Assembly (NCBI GenBank): GCA_942486035.1
Contig: CALNXK010000372.1
Location: 217,501-281,500 of the forward strand
Direction: 5' to 3'
Source: Porites lobata
Taxonomy: Eukaryota > Cnidaria > Anthozoa > Scleractinia > Poritidae
Length of the DNA stretch: 64,000 bases
Translations under genes and position numbers: made by a program
Notes under the pieces: generated by a model
The model's input: the letters and a program-made list of their open reading frames with translations, nothing else
Database searches by the model: none
What the model was told of the DNA's origin: nothing
Shown: piece by piece, positions 46,134 through 58,350 of the stretch
Position numbering within the stretch: position 1 is the first letter of the stretch
Layout: every line of letters starts with the position of its first letter

Positions 46134-48805
46134 TGTTTTCTTTTAATTCTCTTTTCTCTTCCCTTCGATTCAGAAAGAAATCGAATAAAGTTTGGTTAGT
46201 TGAAAAAAGGAAGTTAGGAGATGATTTAAGAGTGTTGACGTCGACTCCTTAAATGTCCAGAGTGGAGATTGCAACCAGCAACCTTTGCGGGTCAATAACC
46301 CAATTTTTGATGAACTGTTTTTGTATTTCCGTAGTATACATACTGTACTTGTAGGACCTTTCTGTATGTACGAACTGAGCGACAATATTTGTTACCGTCT
46401 TTCTCCATTAATTTCAACTGGTGTACTACTTGGAATGGTTTCGAACCCTCTAACCATTTGTCTACAGTAAATCATTTCACAGGCCTCACACGGTAACCCT
46501 TGCCCTGTTTAGTAAAAGGATTTGGGTTCATTATGTTGCAGTTTCCTGGTTTTAAAAAAAGATATGAAGTTATGAAGTTCAGTAGTACCAAAGTTGACAA
46601 ATACGTCTCAAAGTTTGCAATTTGATTCCCTAACTTGCAATTGTATTGGCTACTTCGTAGTACCCAATTTGCCAACGAACTTTGCAACGTGGTCAGTAAA
46701 GGCATGTGAAATCAACTGTAATTACACCTACATGTCCGTATCGCATTTGCTATGAAACTTGAGAAATTACTTATCAATCACAGCTTTGTGTGAACAAACA
46801 CGTCTCCCAAGCATTATATCAAACATTGAAGACCACAAAAATGAAATCTGAAAAACTGTTAGGCTAACAAGTTTCAAAGGGCCCAATTGCCATCCTTTTC
46901 AATTTTTTTTAAGTCTGTCCACCTGTTACCTAATAACACCAAAAGCAATTTTTATTTGTACTCACTCTTGCTCTTTGCTTTGTTACTTAAACCTTCTTTT
47001 CATGTTTTGAGCAGTGTTTTTATGTTTTACCGAGATTGGGGGTGGTTTACACTGCTGTAGTTTTGATAAATTTCGTGACACTGCTCCTTTAAGTTGCTAA
47101 GTACTAGTTATTAATCAGTGGCTAAAGAACCTCAGATTTGGTACCAGGGCAGCTTACCTCGTCTTGCAATCTGTTTTCTCCATCACAGTGTTCAGTCTTG
47201 GATGCCCTTAGCACAATCAAACACTCCAAATTTTCAAATTATTTTTGCCCATCACGAGGTTTTTGTCTCACATTCTGCTCAACTGTGTCACAAAAGGGTC
47301 GCTTTATGAGAGAAGCGATCGATTACTGAAGGCCAATGAGTCGACAAATGTACATAACAACCCTTAGATATCTTGTGGTGCAATCGAAAAGCAAAAATAT
47401 ACAAACTCCACGCTCCTAGAACCTACAAAAGCCGGCAAATCTGAAGCTGTTGCAGTCACTTTTAAAATGGACGCCAAAAAGAACGACCGCAATGAGCATG
47501 AACAAAAGAAACGTCCGCTGACCAGCACTTCGCTCTGTTCTAGGCCCCATTCTCCCCATTCTCTCTTGTTTTCTCAGTCTAAGATCATTTTATTTTTACG
47601 CCAGTACTGATTGAGATTATTCTGGCAAATATCAACAGCCGTTGGTATTCTCTGCGATTTTAATCACTTAGAATTGAAAACAGTCGTAACTTCGCGCACT
47701 TCACAGTCGCTGCATCAATGCAACGCGCGCGAGTATTAAATGCATGAGAACCGTTTAATGGCCCTATCTCGAGAGTAAATTTATTTTTATTCACCTTGAT
47801 TTTACGCAAAGGCAAAATTTCTGAAACATTTATCGTGCGGTCTTGGACATGAGTTTTTTAAAAAACGTCACCGGAAACATAACGGAACCAAGAAGGAACG
47901 GAAATGTGATAACAGAAATGTGGCGGAAACATGATCGTTCGTTTCCGACTCAGAAACCTAAGGGAAACGCGTCCCGTCCATGGAAAACTAGATCACGATG
48001 TTTCCGCAGGGAGTAAACTTGACAGATTTAAGCAACTTCACGTTTCCGTCAAGTTTACTAAATAAGGAAACACGTTATTTCGTCTTAAATAACAACACGG
48101 GGAAAATCATGTTCAAATAGTAAATTTATTGAATTCTCTTAAACTGGTTAACTTTACTGACTTAGAAACAAATAACAAGCCTAGTATAAAGCAGAAGTTA
48201 AGGTGTACTGAACTCGACTTCATTGGCTTCTTTTTACACACCGTTATATTTTATCAATGACCACATACGTATTAAACTGTAAAACCTCCCTACTTTTTGC
48301 CTTCGTTAAGAACGCGCGCGCGAGCGGTTAATCGAAAGGTGGGAAGGTGAAAAAGGGCGAGTGATACTGGGCCTACGAGAGTGTGAGGCTCCCGCGCTTC
48401 GCGCGAAATTCTCAAGCCTACCCTTTGGGCCTTTGTATTACCGATTATGAGGGGAAAAACCGACTGTTTTGCAGCTTACATACGAAGTAGTACTTCACAA
48501 AGTAAAAAAAGAAAAAATACACTATAAAACCGTGTATAACAATTAATTCCAAAAATCTTAATGTATAATATTAATAGGCTATCTCTGAGTCACCCCAAGC
48601 TTCTGTACGTTTTTAAGCGAAATGATTGTGACAAAAATGACTATTTTTAGTCCCATGCAAATGGAACTTATTATCACAAAAAGGATTTGCACTTAGCCTT
48701 GCTTGGAAAGTGAGGGTTTGTGGAACTCGGAAATTGCCTGTTGATATAACGCATATTTTGTCTTGATTAAAAACATTGATTACGAAAAGATAAATTAGCT
48801 AAATA
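46134..48805. other. Long upstream flank, no gene
   Basis: Collinear with 14925-17593, including the GGAAAC cluster at about 47865-48080 and the GCTCCCGCGCTTCGCGCG hairpin near 48390. No conserved protein frame. Confidence 0.55.
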
Positions 48806-49132
48806 CAGTAAAACCCGCCACTAGGAACCTGCATTAATAGGTTCTCTTTTTCTAAAGAAAAAATACATTACATCCAGTCATTGCTTTTGTAAAACCCGCC
48901 TACCATGACATTGCAGTTGGAGCTATAAGGCTTCTACGTCTCCAAAGAGGACCCTGAATGTTGACATATCTTACTTGCAAAAGTGCACAGATTTATTTTA
49001 TGGATTTTTAGTAAAATAAGGTCCTGTTTCAAATTTGAGGCTATACAGGTTCTTGTACAGAGGAGACCTAACTGGTGAATTTTAGCCTTACATTTTCTTA
49101 AAAACCAAGTTCTTAGTCGCGGGGTTTTACTG
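48806..49132. mobile_element. Pogo/Tigger-like MITE, duplicate copy
   Basis: Same length (327 bp) and ends as 17594-17920. The left TA is kept (48804-48805); the right one has become TG. It was present before the duplication. Confidence 0.8.
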
Positions 49133-49314
49133 TGGTTAATGTAATGTTCAAAACACGCGCTGTGAGTGATTTGAACAGTTTCAAAAACGTTCCCTTAGTA
49201 TTTTATTTCAATGGGATCCTTAATAATGCATTGAAAAAGGAAAAAGCTGTAAAAATAACAAATGCTACACGGATCAAATACTATGCAAATAGATTGAACA
49301 ACCCAAGTTCACAG

Positions 49315-49606
49315 CCCCAAGGGAGGGAAGGGGGGAGGGGGCGGGCTACGCATCAAAGTTTTATACGGGAAGGGTCCGCCCCGTGGACCAACCCTTTACC
49401 AGCTTTTATATACCATTTTTGACAGAAAAGGTACCCCTTACTGAGAAATAATATGCCTTTCACATACCGAATAAACGCTGCATCCCTTTAACTGTTGTAA
49501 ATCACTATCCTTTAAATATGAAATACTAGCTAAACAATACTTGAAGCCTGAAAATGGTACCCCGTGTAGTGCATTGTACGGAGTACCCCCTCCCCCCCGG
49601 GTTACA
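49315..49606. repeat. Family-R element, short version, copy 2
   Basis: The counterpart of 18105-18385, with a longer C-run near its right end (GTACCCCCTCCCCCCCGG). Confidence 0.6.
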
Positions 49607-49881
49607 CAGTTTTTAAAAGCGTCTATCTGCCTTCGCAATACCGCTCTCCAAATGAAAGAAATTTCAGCAGTTTGATGATAATCGCACAGGAGGAAAAAAA
49701 ATTGCTCGAGGAAAGTGTTATTTCCATTGGACAATTTCTCAAGTTCATTAGACAATAAGCATGCCCACTGAATATTAACGAGTTAATATTTAATGGGTTT
49801 TTTAATTTGTTAAAGGAGCTAGTACGAGGATATTGCTGTTTTAGGTCCATCTTTGCTCCCGTAGAGTTATGAAGAAGATAT

Positions 49882-49907
49882 AATAGTAATAATAATAATA
49901 ATAATGA
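49882..49907. repeat. AAT microsatellite, short allele-like copy
   Basis: About seven TAA units against about eleven in copy 1 (18663-18700). Confidence 0.9.
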
Positions 49908-50683
49908 CAATTTTTTTGGATAGCATTAAAACTTGAAAACGTTAGCTCAACTTTTTCAAGTCAATCCATATTTATCCTTGCCAATCCTTTGCGACGACAG
50001 CAGGAAACGTTTTCAACGCTTATAAATGTCATGTAATGTAAAAAAGTTAAACAAAACTGGACCATTGTTTTTCGAAATCAATTGATGAGAAGAGACTGTT
50101 TATCCATTTTAAAAAGATATTCGCAAATAGCGTGAGGTAGCCCCTTGAAATGAGTAACAGCTTCTGTATACGTATTTACAGTCTTTTTAGAGCGATTTTC
50201 GTATGACCTTGAAATGAAACCACGCGAACAAAACAGAACATCAAACGAAAGGAAATAGAGCGATTTGAATGGTTTACCGAACGGATACAAACGGGAATGG
50301 GTTTTGGTTGGTTAAGCAAGCGTTAGGGTGAAATTAAAACCTTCATGCCCGAGAACTTTCCAGAAATCAATTGATACTTCGCTTTGACATCATACTGCAA
50401 CACGATTGGCCAATCGAACAATGTCGTCTGCATATTAGCGTTTTCTTAAGCGGGAAAACGAAGAGTCCATGTTTTGATCTTTGATAAAACAAATAACGAA
50501 CACTTAGCCGAAAACATTTTTCGAGGTCATAGGAAAATTGCTTTATCCATCTAAAGTTAGTAATAAAACTATGCATTGAACTACTATTTTCAAGAGATTT
50601 TGTTTCATGCAGCAAAACAGCAATAGTTGACATAGTTGACTGGTCATCATTTGAACTTACAATAAAGTGTTAAACAAGGTAAA

Positions 50684-51601
50684 TTAACGGGCTTGAAGAG
50701 GAATAGCAGCATTTTGTCTTTGTAGACGTTTAAATAATATCAGGAGAGCTCTTCTGAACTCTGGCATTCTGATTGTGTAAATAACAGGATTAACAAGCGA
50801 GTTTGTGCGGTATAGAAGAAAAAAAGATAATCTCAAGCGTAAATATGTCAGGAAAGCAATCTTATCTAGAACAAAAAAAGAAATGAAAGAATATACAACA
50901 AATGGTAACCACAGCAGCAAAGATACAATGGTCATTGTGAATAATGTCACAGTCAGTTTTCTTTGTCTATTGGCAGCACCATGGGATGGAGGACGGGTAC
51001 CACACCAAAATTTTAAAGCAATGGAGGTGTAAGAAACACAGATAACAATAAGGCAAAGGAAACAATATGACCGCCATAAGTAGAAAGGAAATAGCAATTG
51101 CCACTGTTGATGCAAGTTCCCATAGAGACTTATTAACGGCAAGGGAATTAATATCATCGCAGTTAAAATCCACACGCCCGCAATTGTTACCCCGTAGGCC
51201 CATTTTTTGATGTTGCGATGCCTGAATGGACGAAACGTCGCATGCATCCGCTCTAAAGAAATTACTGCAATACCTGCTAAAGAGGTGAGAGGGAGCCACG
51301 CCTCGGTCGTGGAAAGCACAACCATAATAGGTGGCAATTCCTGCCAGGGCCATGATATATTTCCAGCTTTGCAACCGTAGAGGAGGAAATGAAATACTGC
51401 AAAGAATGTGGCAATTCCTCCAACAAACATATCAACCACAGTCAAGTTTATAACCAAGTACATGGCACGAGTCCGAAGATTACTGTTCTTTACAAAAAGA
51501 ATAATTGATAGGAGGTTCACTGCAAACACAGCAACAGCTGTAGTAAGGGACACCGCATACCATGTGCTGCACTCGGCTGAAGAGACCGTTATGGAGCTCA
51601 T
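50684..51601 (-). CDS. Intact rhodopsin-like (class A) G-protein-coupled receptor, second copy
   Basis: A single-exon 305-residue receptor, the positional duplicate of 19474-20391 and the same length without gaps. TM1 carries N29, TM2 reads INLTVVDM (V56, D57), TM3 ends E117-R118-M119, TM4 has W134, TM6 reads LLLWLPF, and TM7 reads NPVIY at 271-275. The basic helix 8 is MPEFRRALLILFKRL. Differences from its twin concentrate at the N-terminus, the loop after C77 (KAGNISWPW), TM3 and the TM6-TM7 loop (SFISFFVLDKIAF), which are ligand-facing in class A receptors. NIS (from residue 81) is a possible N-glycosylation site in the first extracellular loop. No cysteine lies in extracellular loop 2. 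It acts presumably in the plasma membrane; the ligand is unknown. Confidence 0.93.
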   Translation of the reverse strand: MSSITVSSAECSTWYAVSLTTAVAVFAVNLLSIILFVKNSNLRTRAMYLVINLTVVDMFVGGIATFFAVFHFLLYGCKAGNISWPWQELPPIMVVLSTTEAWLPLTSLAGIAVISLERMHATFRPFRHRNIKKWAYGVTIAGVWILTAMILIPLPLISLYGNLHQQWQLLFPFYLWRSYCFLCLIVICVSYTSIALKFWCGTRPPSHGAANRQRKLTVTLFTMTIVSLLLWLPFVVYSFISFFVLDKIAFLTYLRLRLSFFLLYRTNSLVNPVIYTIRMPEFRRALLILFKRLQRQNAAIPLQAR

Positions 51602-51992
51602 TGTTTTCTTTTAATTCTCTTTTCTCCTCCCTTCAGAAAGAAATCGAATAAAATTTGGTTAGTTGAAAAAAGGAAGTTAATTAGAAGGTGGACTAAGAGG
51701 ACTGAAGTCCACTCCTTAAATATCAAGAATGGAGGTTGTACATTGACAACAATTCTTCAATTAAATGCTCGCCTTAACTTTACTTTTGTTAACGCTGAAA
51801 TAAATCCCTTGCTTTCACATGTGGAAAGAAAAAAATCAAAAACAGCGGTTATGTGGAGAGTACGATGAATAGGTTGACTGAAAACTGAGGACAAAATATG
51901 ATATGTGAATTTTAGTTGTTACTGTTGGCCCTCACTGAACTGCAAGTCACTAAGAAGCTATGGATGACCTGGTAGAAAGTTTATTTCATTGG

Positions 51993-52412
51993 GAAGGGGG
52001 GGGGGGGGAGGATACTCAAGAAAGGTTTATACGGGAAGGCTCCGCCTCGAGGTCCAGCCCCTTACCCTTTTTGCATACCATTTAATTATGACAGATAAAG
52101 TACCCCTATCACATACCTAGTTTGGAACTTTGCATACATTTTAACTGCTGTTCTGATCCAATGTCCTTTAAACTATGAATAAATCACGAAACAAGAACGT
52201 TTTTTTTTTTTTTACTTTGTCACAGCCATAAAATACATTTGCTAACCCTTCGGGCCTTTTTTACAGACCGAAATGATAGATTTCCTTACCCTTTCATATA
52301 CTTCAGCTAGTAAATCCCTGCTCTTTTATATAGCTGAAGCCTAAATAAGATATTCCTTTTGGGTGGAGCCTTTCCGTATAGGCTATTGTAGGGAGTATCC
52401 CCCCCCCGGTTA
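51993..52412. repeat. Family-R element upstream of the second intact receptor
   Basis: It starts at the long G-run (GGGAAGGGGGGGGGGGGAGG) 392 bp before the receptor start and ends GGGAGTATCCCCCCCCCGG. The inner pair ACGGGAAGGCTCCGCC and GGAGCCTTTCCGTATAGG is inverted. Confidence 0.75.
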
Positions 52413-54220
52413 CGTTTCAAGAATGCTTCCTCCATTAAACTCGAAGTCATTAAAAAATATTCACAAAGAGACTGCATCGTATCGCGCACTAATTGTGCCA
52501 ATAAAAGTCAATCAACTTCCAAGTTATCGTACCTCGAAAACATCTTTAAATGAATATTAAAAGAGCCAATGATTGAAGAAACTTCATCTAAGCTTCTTTG
52601 GTATACGAAGTCCGATAAAGAAGTTCACTACGTATACTACAACCCTTCTGCCCACTGCAACGAGCAACGATTAACCAAGTTATTAACCGAACGGTAGGCT
52701 GTTTTTCAGACCTCCCATAGTGTAAACAAGATACAATTTCTTTATTTAATTTTGCCAAACCTTTCAGAAAAATTGTCGCTGAGATAAACTTGTCAATATG
52801 AACTTCCTTTTTGATGACTCCAGTACGTAGAACGAACAAAATTTTTTATTACAGCCTCTCAGCCTGTGCCGGGAACTAGGTAAGGGATATGCGCGCTTTC
52901 ATGTTCATGGCGGGTATCGCCATTATTTACGCCCTAACTGTCTCAGGCGAGTGCTACCTGTGCTACCCATTCTTGCTAACAGCTGCTTTCTGTTAGCTTC
53001 CTGTAACCGTTCATAGCTTTGTAACCACAATTATTTTTTTTGTGTCAGTTTCCCGTTAAAGGATAGGGACTTTAAAGCAAACGAAATATACATTTTTCAA
53101 AACATGTGGTCAACATCCTTTGATGTTTTGTTCCATTGCATATGTTTGGGTTGTTACTTGGTATTTTCTTACTTATCCTTTGTTGAATTTTAAACGCTCA
53201 ACGATCTAGTATTATTCAAAACCTAAAAAGATGAAGATGTTTTTCAAATTTCTAGTTACAAAAGAACACACAAATTAAAAACTGCTACGTGTCTTAAACC
53301 TCTTTCTGCTAGGTATGGCGATTAAAACCGGCTGTACATTGTATCTTCTTAAAATCTTCTCTTTTGCAAGGTATGGCGAATTTAAGCTTCTCTTTAAAAG
53401 AAAGACAAAATTCAGCGAGGTTTAACTGTGCGGCGGTGACTATTAGCAAGATGACTTCGAGATCATATGAAGAGAGGAATTGTTTTAAAGGCTTATCGTT
53501 GTATTTTCTCACAACAACTTAGCGCTTACCTTTCCAACAAATACTGAGCTGCTTGGTTGTCTTGAAGGATATCTTGAAGGAAGCAGAGAGCTGAAAATTT
53601 TTTGCTCAAGTTTGCAACGGATTTATTCCCTGGACTGACGTCAAGAGTTTCTTTGTTCAACGTAAACGTTTTGAATCATAAGGATAAACTTTCAGTGAAA
53701 ACGGTTCAAATCAAGTTTCGTATGTACTCCCGGTAAATGGTTCCCTTTCCTTAATTTCTCACTCTTTTAATAACAAGAGTGAACGTGACGCTTGAGTTAA
53801 TGTTCTAAACAGTTCTGATAGTTGCAGCTGTAATAAAAGTTTAACCTCGTGGTTAAGCGGCCACCAATTAAGCGACCAGTAATGAAAGTCCCAAAATAGT
53901 TGCAGAATTAATGTTCACAAGGCACGTCGGACGAGTTTTCAAAGGGATGAAATTTACGCGTTTAGGTTTTCTGTTCACACGGAACTACCTTAACCGTACA
54001 AAGAAATCAAACGTCTAGCAGTTCAAAGTCGCGTATGAACGAAGTGTCTGGTCAAATTTCTCTGGCGGTCGAAAATTCGTCCGGTAGAGTGTGGCCTCGT
54101 CTGCAGGCATCACTCTCCTGTTTTAATGGGGAGAGAAAGGAGAGTAGCAGTCCCCCACTTTCTTTTCGCCTTTTCTCGTTTGCAGACTCCTCACGGTCAG
54201 TGTAACCGAGCAAACCTCTA
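52413..54220. other. Upstream flank, no gene
   Basis: Collinear with 21173-21996 and then 26430-27326; it includes about 130 bp (around 53230-53345) that copy 1 lacks. Frames here (52588-52839, 53309-53512, 54052-54459) have no domain. Confidence 0.5.
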
Positions 54221-54437
54221 TAAGGTGGGTTTTCGCTGACGCGTGAAATTGACGTAAGTACACACGAATATCTTACGCGCGTAAATAAAATTATAGAGGC
54301 GATGTATTGAAGGTCGCGCGTAAACGTAAAAGTTAAAGTACGTAAATTAAAAAGCGTCGCCTCTTTTTTATTTACGCACATAAGTTTTACGCGAGTTCGC
54401 AACACATTGCAATTACGTGGCAGTGGAAATAAATCTT
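54221..54437. mobile_element. GCGCGTAAA-rich MITE, compact copy
   Basis: Ends TAAGGTGGGTTTTCGCTGAC and the inverted form ACGTGGCAGTGGAAATAAAT. It is the undisturbed version of 27327-28026. Confidence 0.65.
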
Positions 54438-54721
54438 GGTTGCTCAACTCTTCTTGCATATTAGCTTACTGTGAGTTTTAACCTTGAATTTGTACGCGTT
54501 AAAGGTAAACAGTGCTTCGGTTAAAGTTCATACTCCCTCCCTTTTTGAGCGACACAACAATTTATTCGTTTGGACTCTAACACGTATTATCGTATGAACT
54601 CGTGTACTGAGTACCTTTTTATGAAACTTTGCAAACTTCATAAAATATTAAAAAGACGCACATATTATTCGGAATAATTGCTGGTTCCTTTTTTCTTTTG
54701 CTTTAGCAAAAGCAAACATTT

Positions 54722-54871
54722 AACAGTTAATGAATGAGGCTGAGTATCTTATGAAGAATTATGGAGATCGAGAAGGGTGTTATCCGTCGAGGCCGTAGGC
54801 CGAGGCGGATAACACCTTCCGAGATCTCCATAATTCTTCATATGATACGAAAGCCGAATTCATTAACTGTT
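54722..54871. repeat. 150-bp near-perfect hairpin
   Basis: AACAGTTAATGAATGAGGCT at the left is mirrored by the arm ending CATTAACTGTT. The arms share GAAGAATTATGGAGATC and meet at GGCCGTAGGCC. It marks the left end of the composite insertion. Confidence 0.8.
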
Positions 54872-54925
54872 TATTATTCATTCAAAATAATTCCTAGCTT
54901 AAAAACATAGCTAAAACATGCTTAC

Positions 54926-55049
54926 CTCCATCGATCCATCGATGTTCAGTTCGTCTTCGATAGTGTACGTTTAGGTTTGTCCAGCTCCGCAAATATTCTC
55001 CAAATAGCAGATGTCGCCCTTCGAGTTGTCTTCTTGCTGTTCTTGCCAT
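54926..55049 (-). other. Possible small coding exon with splice donor
   Basis: On the minus strand ATG at 55049 opens 41 codons (MARTARRQLEGRHLLFGEYL, then RSWTNLNVHYRRRTEHRWID), ending at GGAG followed by GTAAGC, a good donor. Upstream is an A-rich leader containing a second GAACTTGAAAAAATGG. It lies within the outer inserted element and might be the first exon of its lost protein. I do not recognise the peptide; the call is speculative. Confidence 0.3.
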
Positions 55050-56034
55050 GTTTTTAGCTATTTTTTCGCCTAGTTCTTATTCTTGAAACGAGTGAAATGT
55101 CCGCCATTTTTTCAAGTTCACAACCAAAACAACTCAACCTCGTCCCCAGGTCTTCTCGGTTAACGGTGCCTTAACCTGCGAAAACGCTGCATTTTTGACG
55201 TCATTTCTTCGTTAAAGTCAAAATTCTTCCAAATTTGGTCATCAGTAACTGGTTATGGTGAATTAAGAGGCAGTCTCCCTAAAAGCGGTCCACTCGATTT
55301 CGCGACAAAAAATACTTTTCCTTTATTTTTTGTCGGTGAAGAGGCTTTAGTAGGTGTATACTAAAATCGCTATTTTTGTTTTCAAATTCTTATTCTTAGC
55401 TCTGCTACAAGTCAAAAGCGAATTGAGTCCGTCCCGGCTTCCCAGAGAGTGTTTCGAAGACTAAAATTGATGGATTTTGAAAAGCGTGTTGCAAACAAAC
55501 CAATGCCCGCACAAAAAATCTGTTCGATTCAGTTTTTTAAGTTAACCTTCGATAGTTCACAGGCTAAATAAAAATATCTTTGATCAAAACATGTTCAAGT
55601 TACAGTGGTTCAAAGAATACCTATTTTGCAGGCTTAATCCAAACTCTGAACGTAAGGAAGATTTGAGGGAAAATATCTCAAAAGTTGCGGCCTAAATCTG
55701 GTTTAAAAATCATATCAAAGTAAAGTTTTAAGCTTATTTTTTGGGTTTATAGGCTCAGACTTGCGGGTATCTTCTGGGATTGCAACCAACAGTAGATTAT
55801 AATCTGCCATTTTGCGTATTTGCATAATTACTGGCCGTGTCAGATGTCGTGATTGTACAGGTTAACAGTTCCATGAAATTGCCTCTTTTGACTCTTGAAT
55901 TCGTCTCCGGCCTCTAAAAGAAAGAAATTAAGCTTCTTTAAGTACTTTTGAATCGAAAGAGATATACTAACAGGGATGGTCATGCATGTTACTGATAACC
56001 ACGATCAACTGGTGGGCGCCGTCGTCTTGTAACT

Positions 56035-57091
56035 AGGGAACTTAAGATGGAGACGTTTTCGGGGCGACGGCGACCGGACTGGCAGAGAAAGCCTGGAACT
56101 AAGGCAGCCGTCGCTCCCCGTCAAAAATAGAACATTAAGATCGCAGTGAACTCAGAAGGACGGCGCCTTTAATTAGAAGAATACCGAAGAGGAAAATATG
56201 GCTTCACATAAAGAATTAAGAGAATAAATATTTGCTATGCAGACAACATGTATCGGATGAAGAGTTTCTCGTTTTGTGGAAAAATTATGAGTCCAAAAAT
56301 CCCGATTTTCCTCGGGACAGTTACGATCCGTTCACGCTAAAAAACATTCGGGATGCAGCTGAGTTCAAGGCAGAATTTCGTGTTGAAAAAAAATGATCTC
56401 CACAGGCTTGCCGAAGCCTTGCAAATTACAGGAACATTAAAATGCTACCAAGGAACCGTATTCTTAGTTTGGCATTGAAATAATTCCCGGGAAATACTTG
56501 CATGCAACAACAACAACAACGGCAACAACTTTATTTCAGTATTCCCACGCCGAGTTAGTACATGGTATTACCTACTGTTCTATATAATTTTCAATGCGTT
56601 TCATTTATACGATGTTCTAACGAAAAGAGCGAACTAAAAACACACAATTGAAATATCGGAGTTCATATTTTTTCTCTGGATACCTTTATTTGGCTCGTGG
56701 GAAAATTTTGTCCCATGTCAAGCTCACTTACGGTTGGCTGTTTGCCAAGTTGGATCTTGACCCTGTGAAATGAAAACATAGAAACATTCAAAGATGTAAG
56801 TTTAGCGAACATAGCTTGGAAATCGAGCTTGAAATGTGCCTCAAAGAAAACAAGGACAATTTACGAACGATAATCTGCAAAATGTTGGTTGCTAAACGCA
56901 ACAAACCTGATTGAAATGACAGTTAAATACTCACGTTTTCGCCACAACGCCAAATAGACCAGTTTCACGTCGCCGACGGGACCAGGACGGCAAGGTGGTG
57001 AGCACGAGCATGCGCAATATCCAACAAATGATGATGTCACGTCCGGTTGAAGTTGCCGTCGCCCCGAAAACGTCTCTATCTTAAGTTCCCT
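56035..57091. mobile_element. 1057-bp inverted-repeat DNA element nested in the left arm
   Basis: It starts AGGGAACTTAAGATGGAGAC and continues with GTTTTCGGGGCGACGGCGAC; the right end is the inverted copy. ACT is duplicated at 56032-56034 and 57092-57094. The right arm of the host element (near 60275-60290, complement) preserves the unoccupied site GTAACTACCTG. Termini and 3-bp duplication match the 829-bp element at 4513-5341, so both belong to one family. There is no transposase. A CAACAACAACAACGGCAACAAC run lies near 56507. Confidence 0.92.
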
Positions 57092-57794
57092 ACTACCTGC
57101 ACTGAACAGTAAACAATGGTTTTAATAGAATTCTCGAGATCAGAAGTTGATCCAAGCTCTCTAAGTAATGAAAATAAATATCACTACCCCGGGATACAAA
57201 ACATGTACAAGAAAGGCAACGTAGAATTTTAAGTTCTTTCCGCAATTTCAGAGTGAATTTCACCGCGGTGCATAAAGGTTCATAAATTATAGTAATAATC
57301 AGGCTGTTTAAAAACGTTTGACGCACAACAAAAACAATTAGTCCTTTACCGTCTTATCTGTTCTCGGTAAATAAGACGCTTTCCTTTACTTTAGATTCTT
57401 GATGGCAGAATTCTATCCAGGCAGCTGAAGTTATGCAGTTTCGTTAATTTTCAAAATGAAATCATAGCGTGATAGTGTCACGTAATGTTATGGTCACGTG
57501 GCTACGTAACCCGTCGGCGGCCAAAATCTTTGTGACAAACGAAATTTCTGTTTCTCTCCAGACAAAAAAAGCCCTAATTGAATGAGTGTTTCCTCCTTAA
57601 ATTGCACAAAATGCGTATCACACCAAGGATTTGTATTGGTAATGAATCTTTTTTTTTTTTTATCGCGCGACCCGATGAGGAGGGGCAGGCAACCTCTCCC
57701 TTGGAATCACTTTTTGACTCCCCCCAACTGTCGGTCTATCGAATGTTCAAATCGATCACACAGCAAAATACGCCTTGCAGGCTATATTAATCCC

Positions 57795-58350
57795 TTCCTT
57801 TACAAAGTTTTCAAAAATCACGTTAGCATGCCAACAAGGTGTAAGGTTGGCTTTAGGTGCATTTTTTGAACCCTCTTTTATCCGTTCATTTCAAACCAGT
57901 TTCTTGTAATGACTATTTTGGCCTCTTATATGGTACATTTGTAACATTCACGAACAGTATAAAGGATTAGAGAGGTGACCTACCAACCCTTTTGCCCCAA
58001 CCTGCCAGTTCGCTAATTGTAATTGTTGCACATGAGAATTCATTTCTCGGACTTGGCAAAGCATAATTTTTAGAGCAAAATTTGATTCCTGTTTTTCAAG
58101 TTTGTTGCTTAAAGAAGTGAAATCGCACAATTGCGATAAGGAACCTGGTAGGGTGGCCTGTGCTACCTGGTCTCTAATCACTTATGCTGTCTACTTAGAA
58201 TGTCCCATATAAGAGGCCAAAATAGTTAGTACGACAAAAACGTTTCCAAAGAACGGATGTAATAGTCTTTAAAAATGCACCTACAGGGAGTCTTGTAGTT
58301 TCCATGTAGAGTATTTTAATGTGACGTCTTGTTGACATACGGGTTTCGCG
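57795..58350. repeat. Imperfect inverted repeat in the middle of the TTAA element
   Basis: TGACTATTTTGGCCTCTTAT (57911-57930) is mirrored near 58205-58227. Further out, TTTAGGTGCATTTTTTGAAC pairs with the complement of AAAAATGCACCTACAGG, and CATGCCAACAAGG with the complement of CTTGTTGACATAC. It is probably an older palindromic element. Confidence 0.6.
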
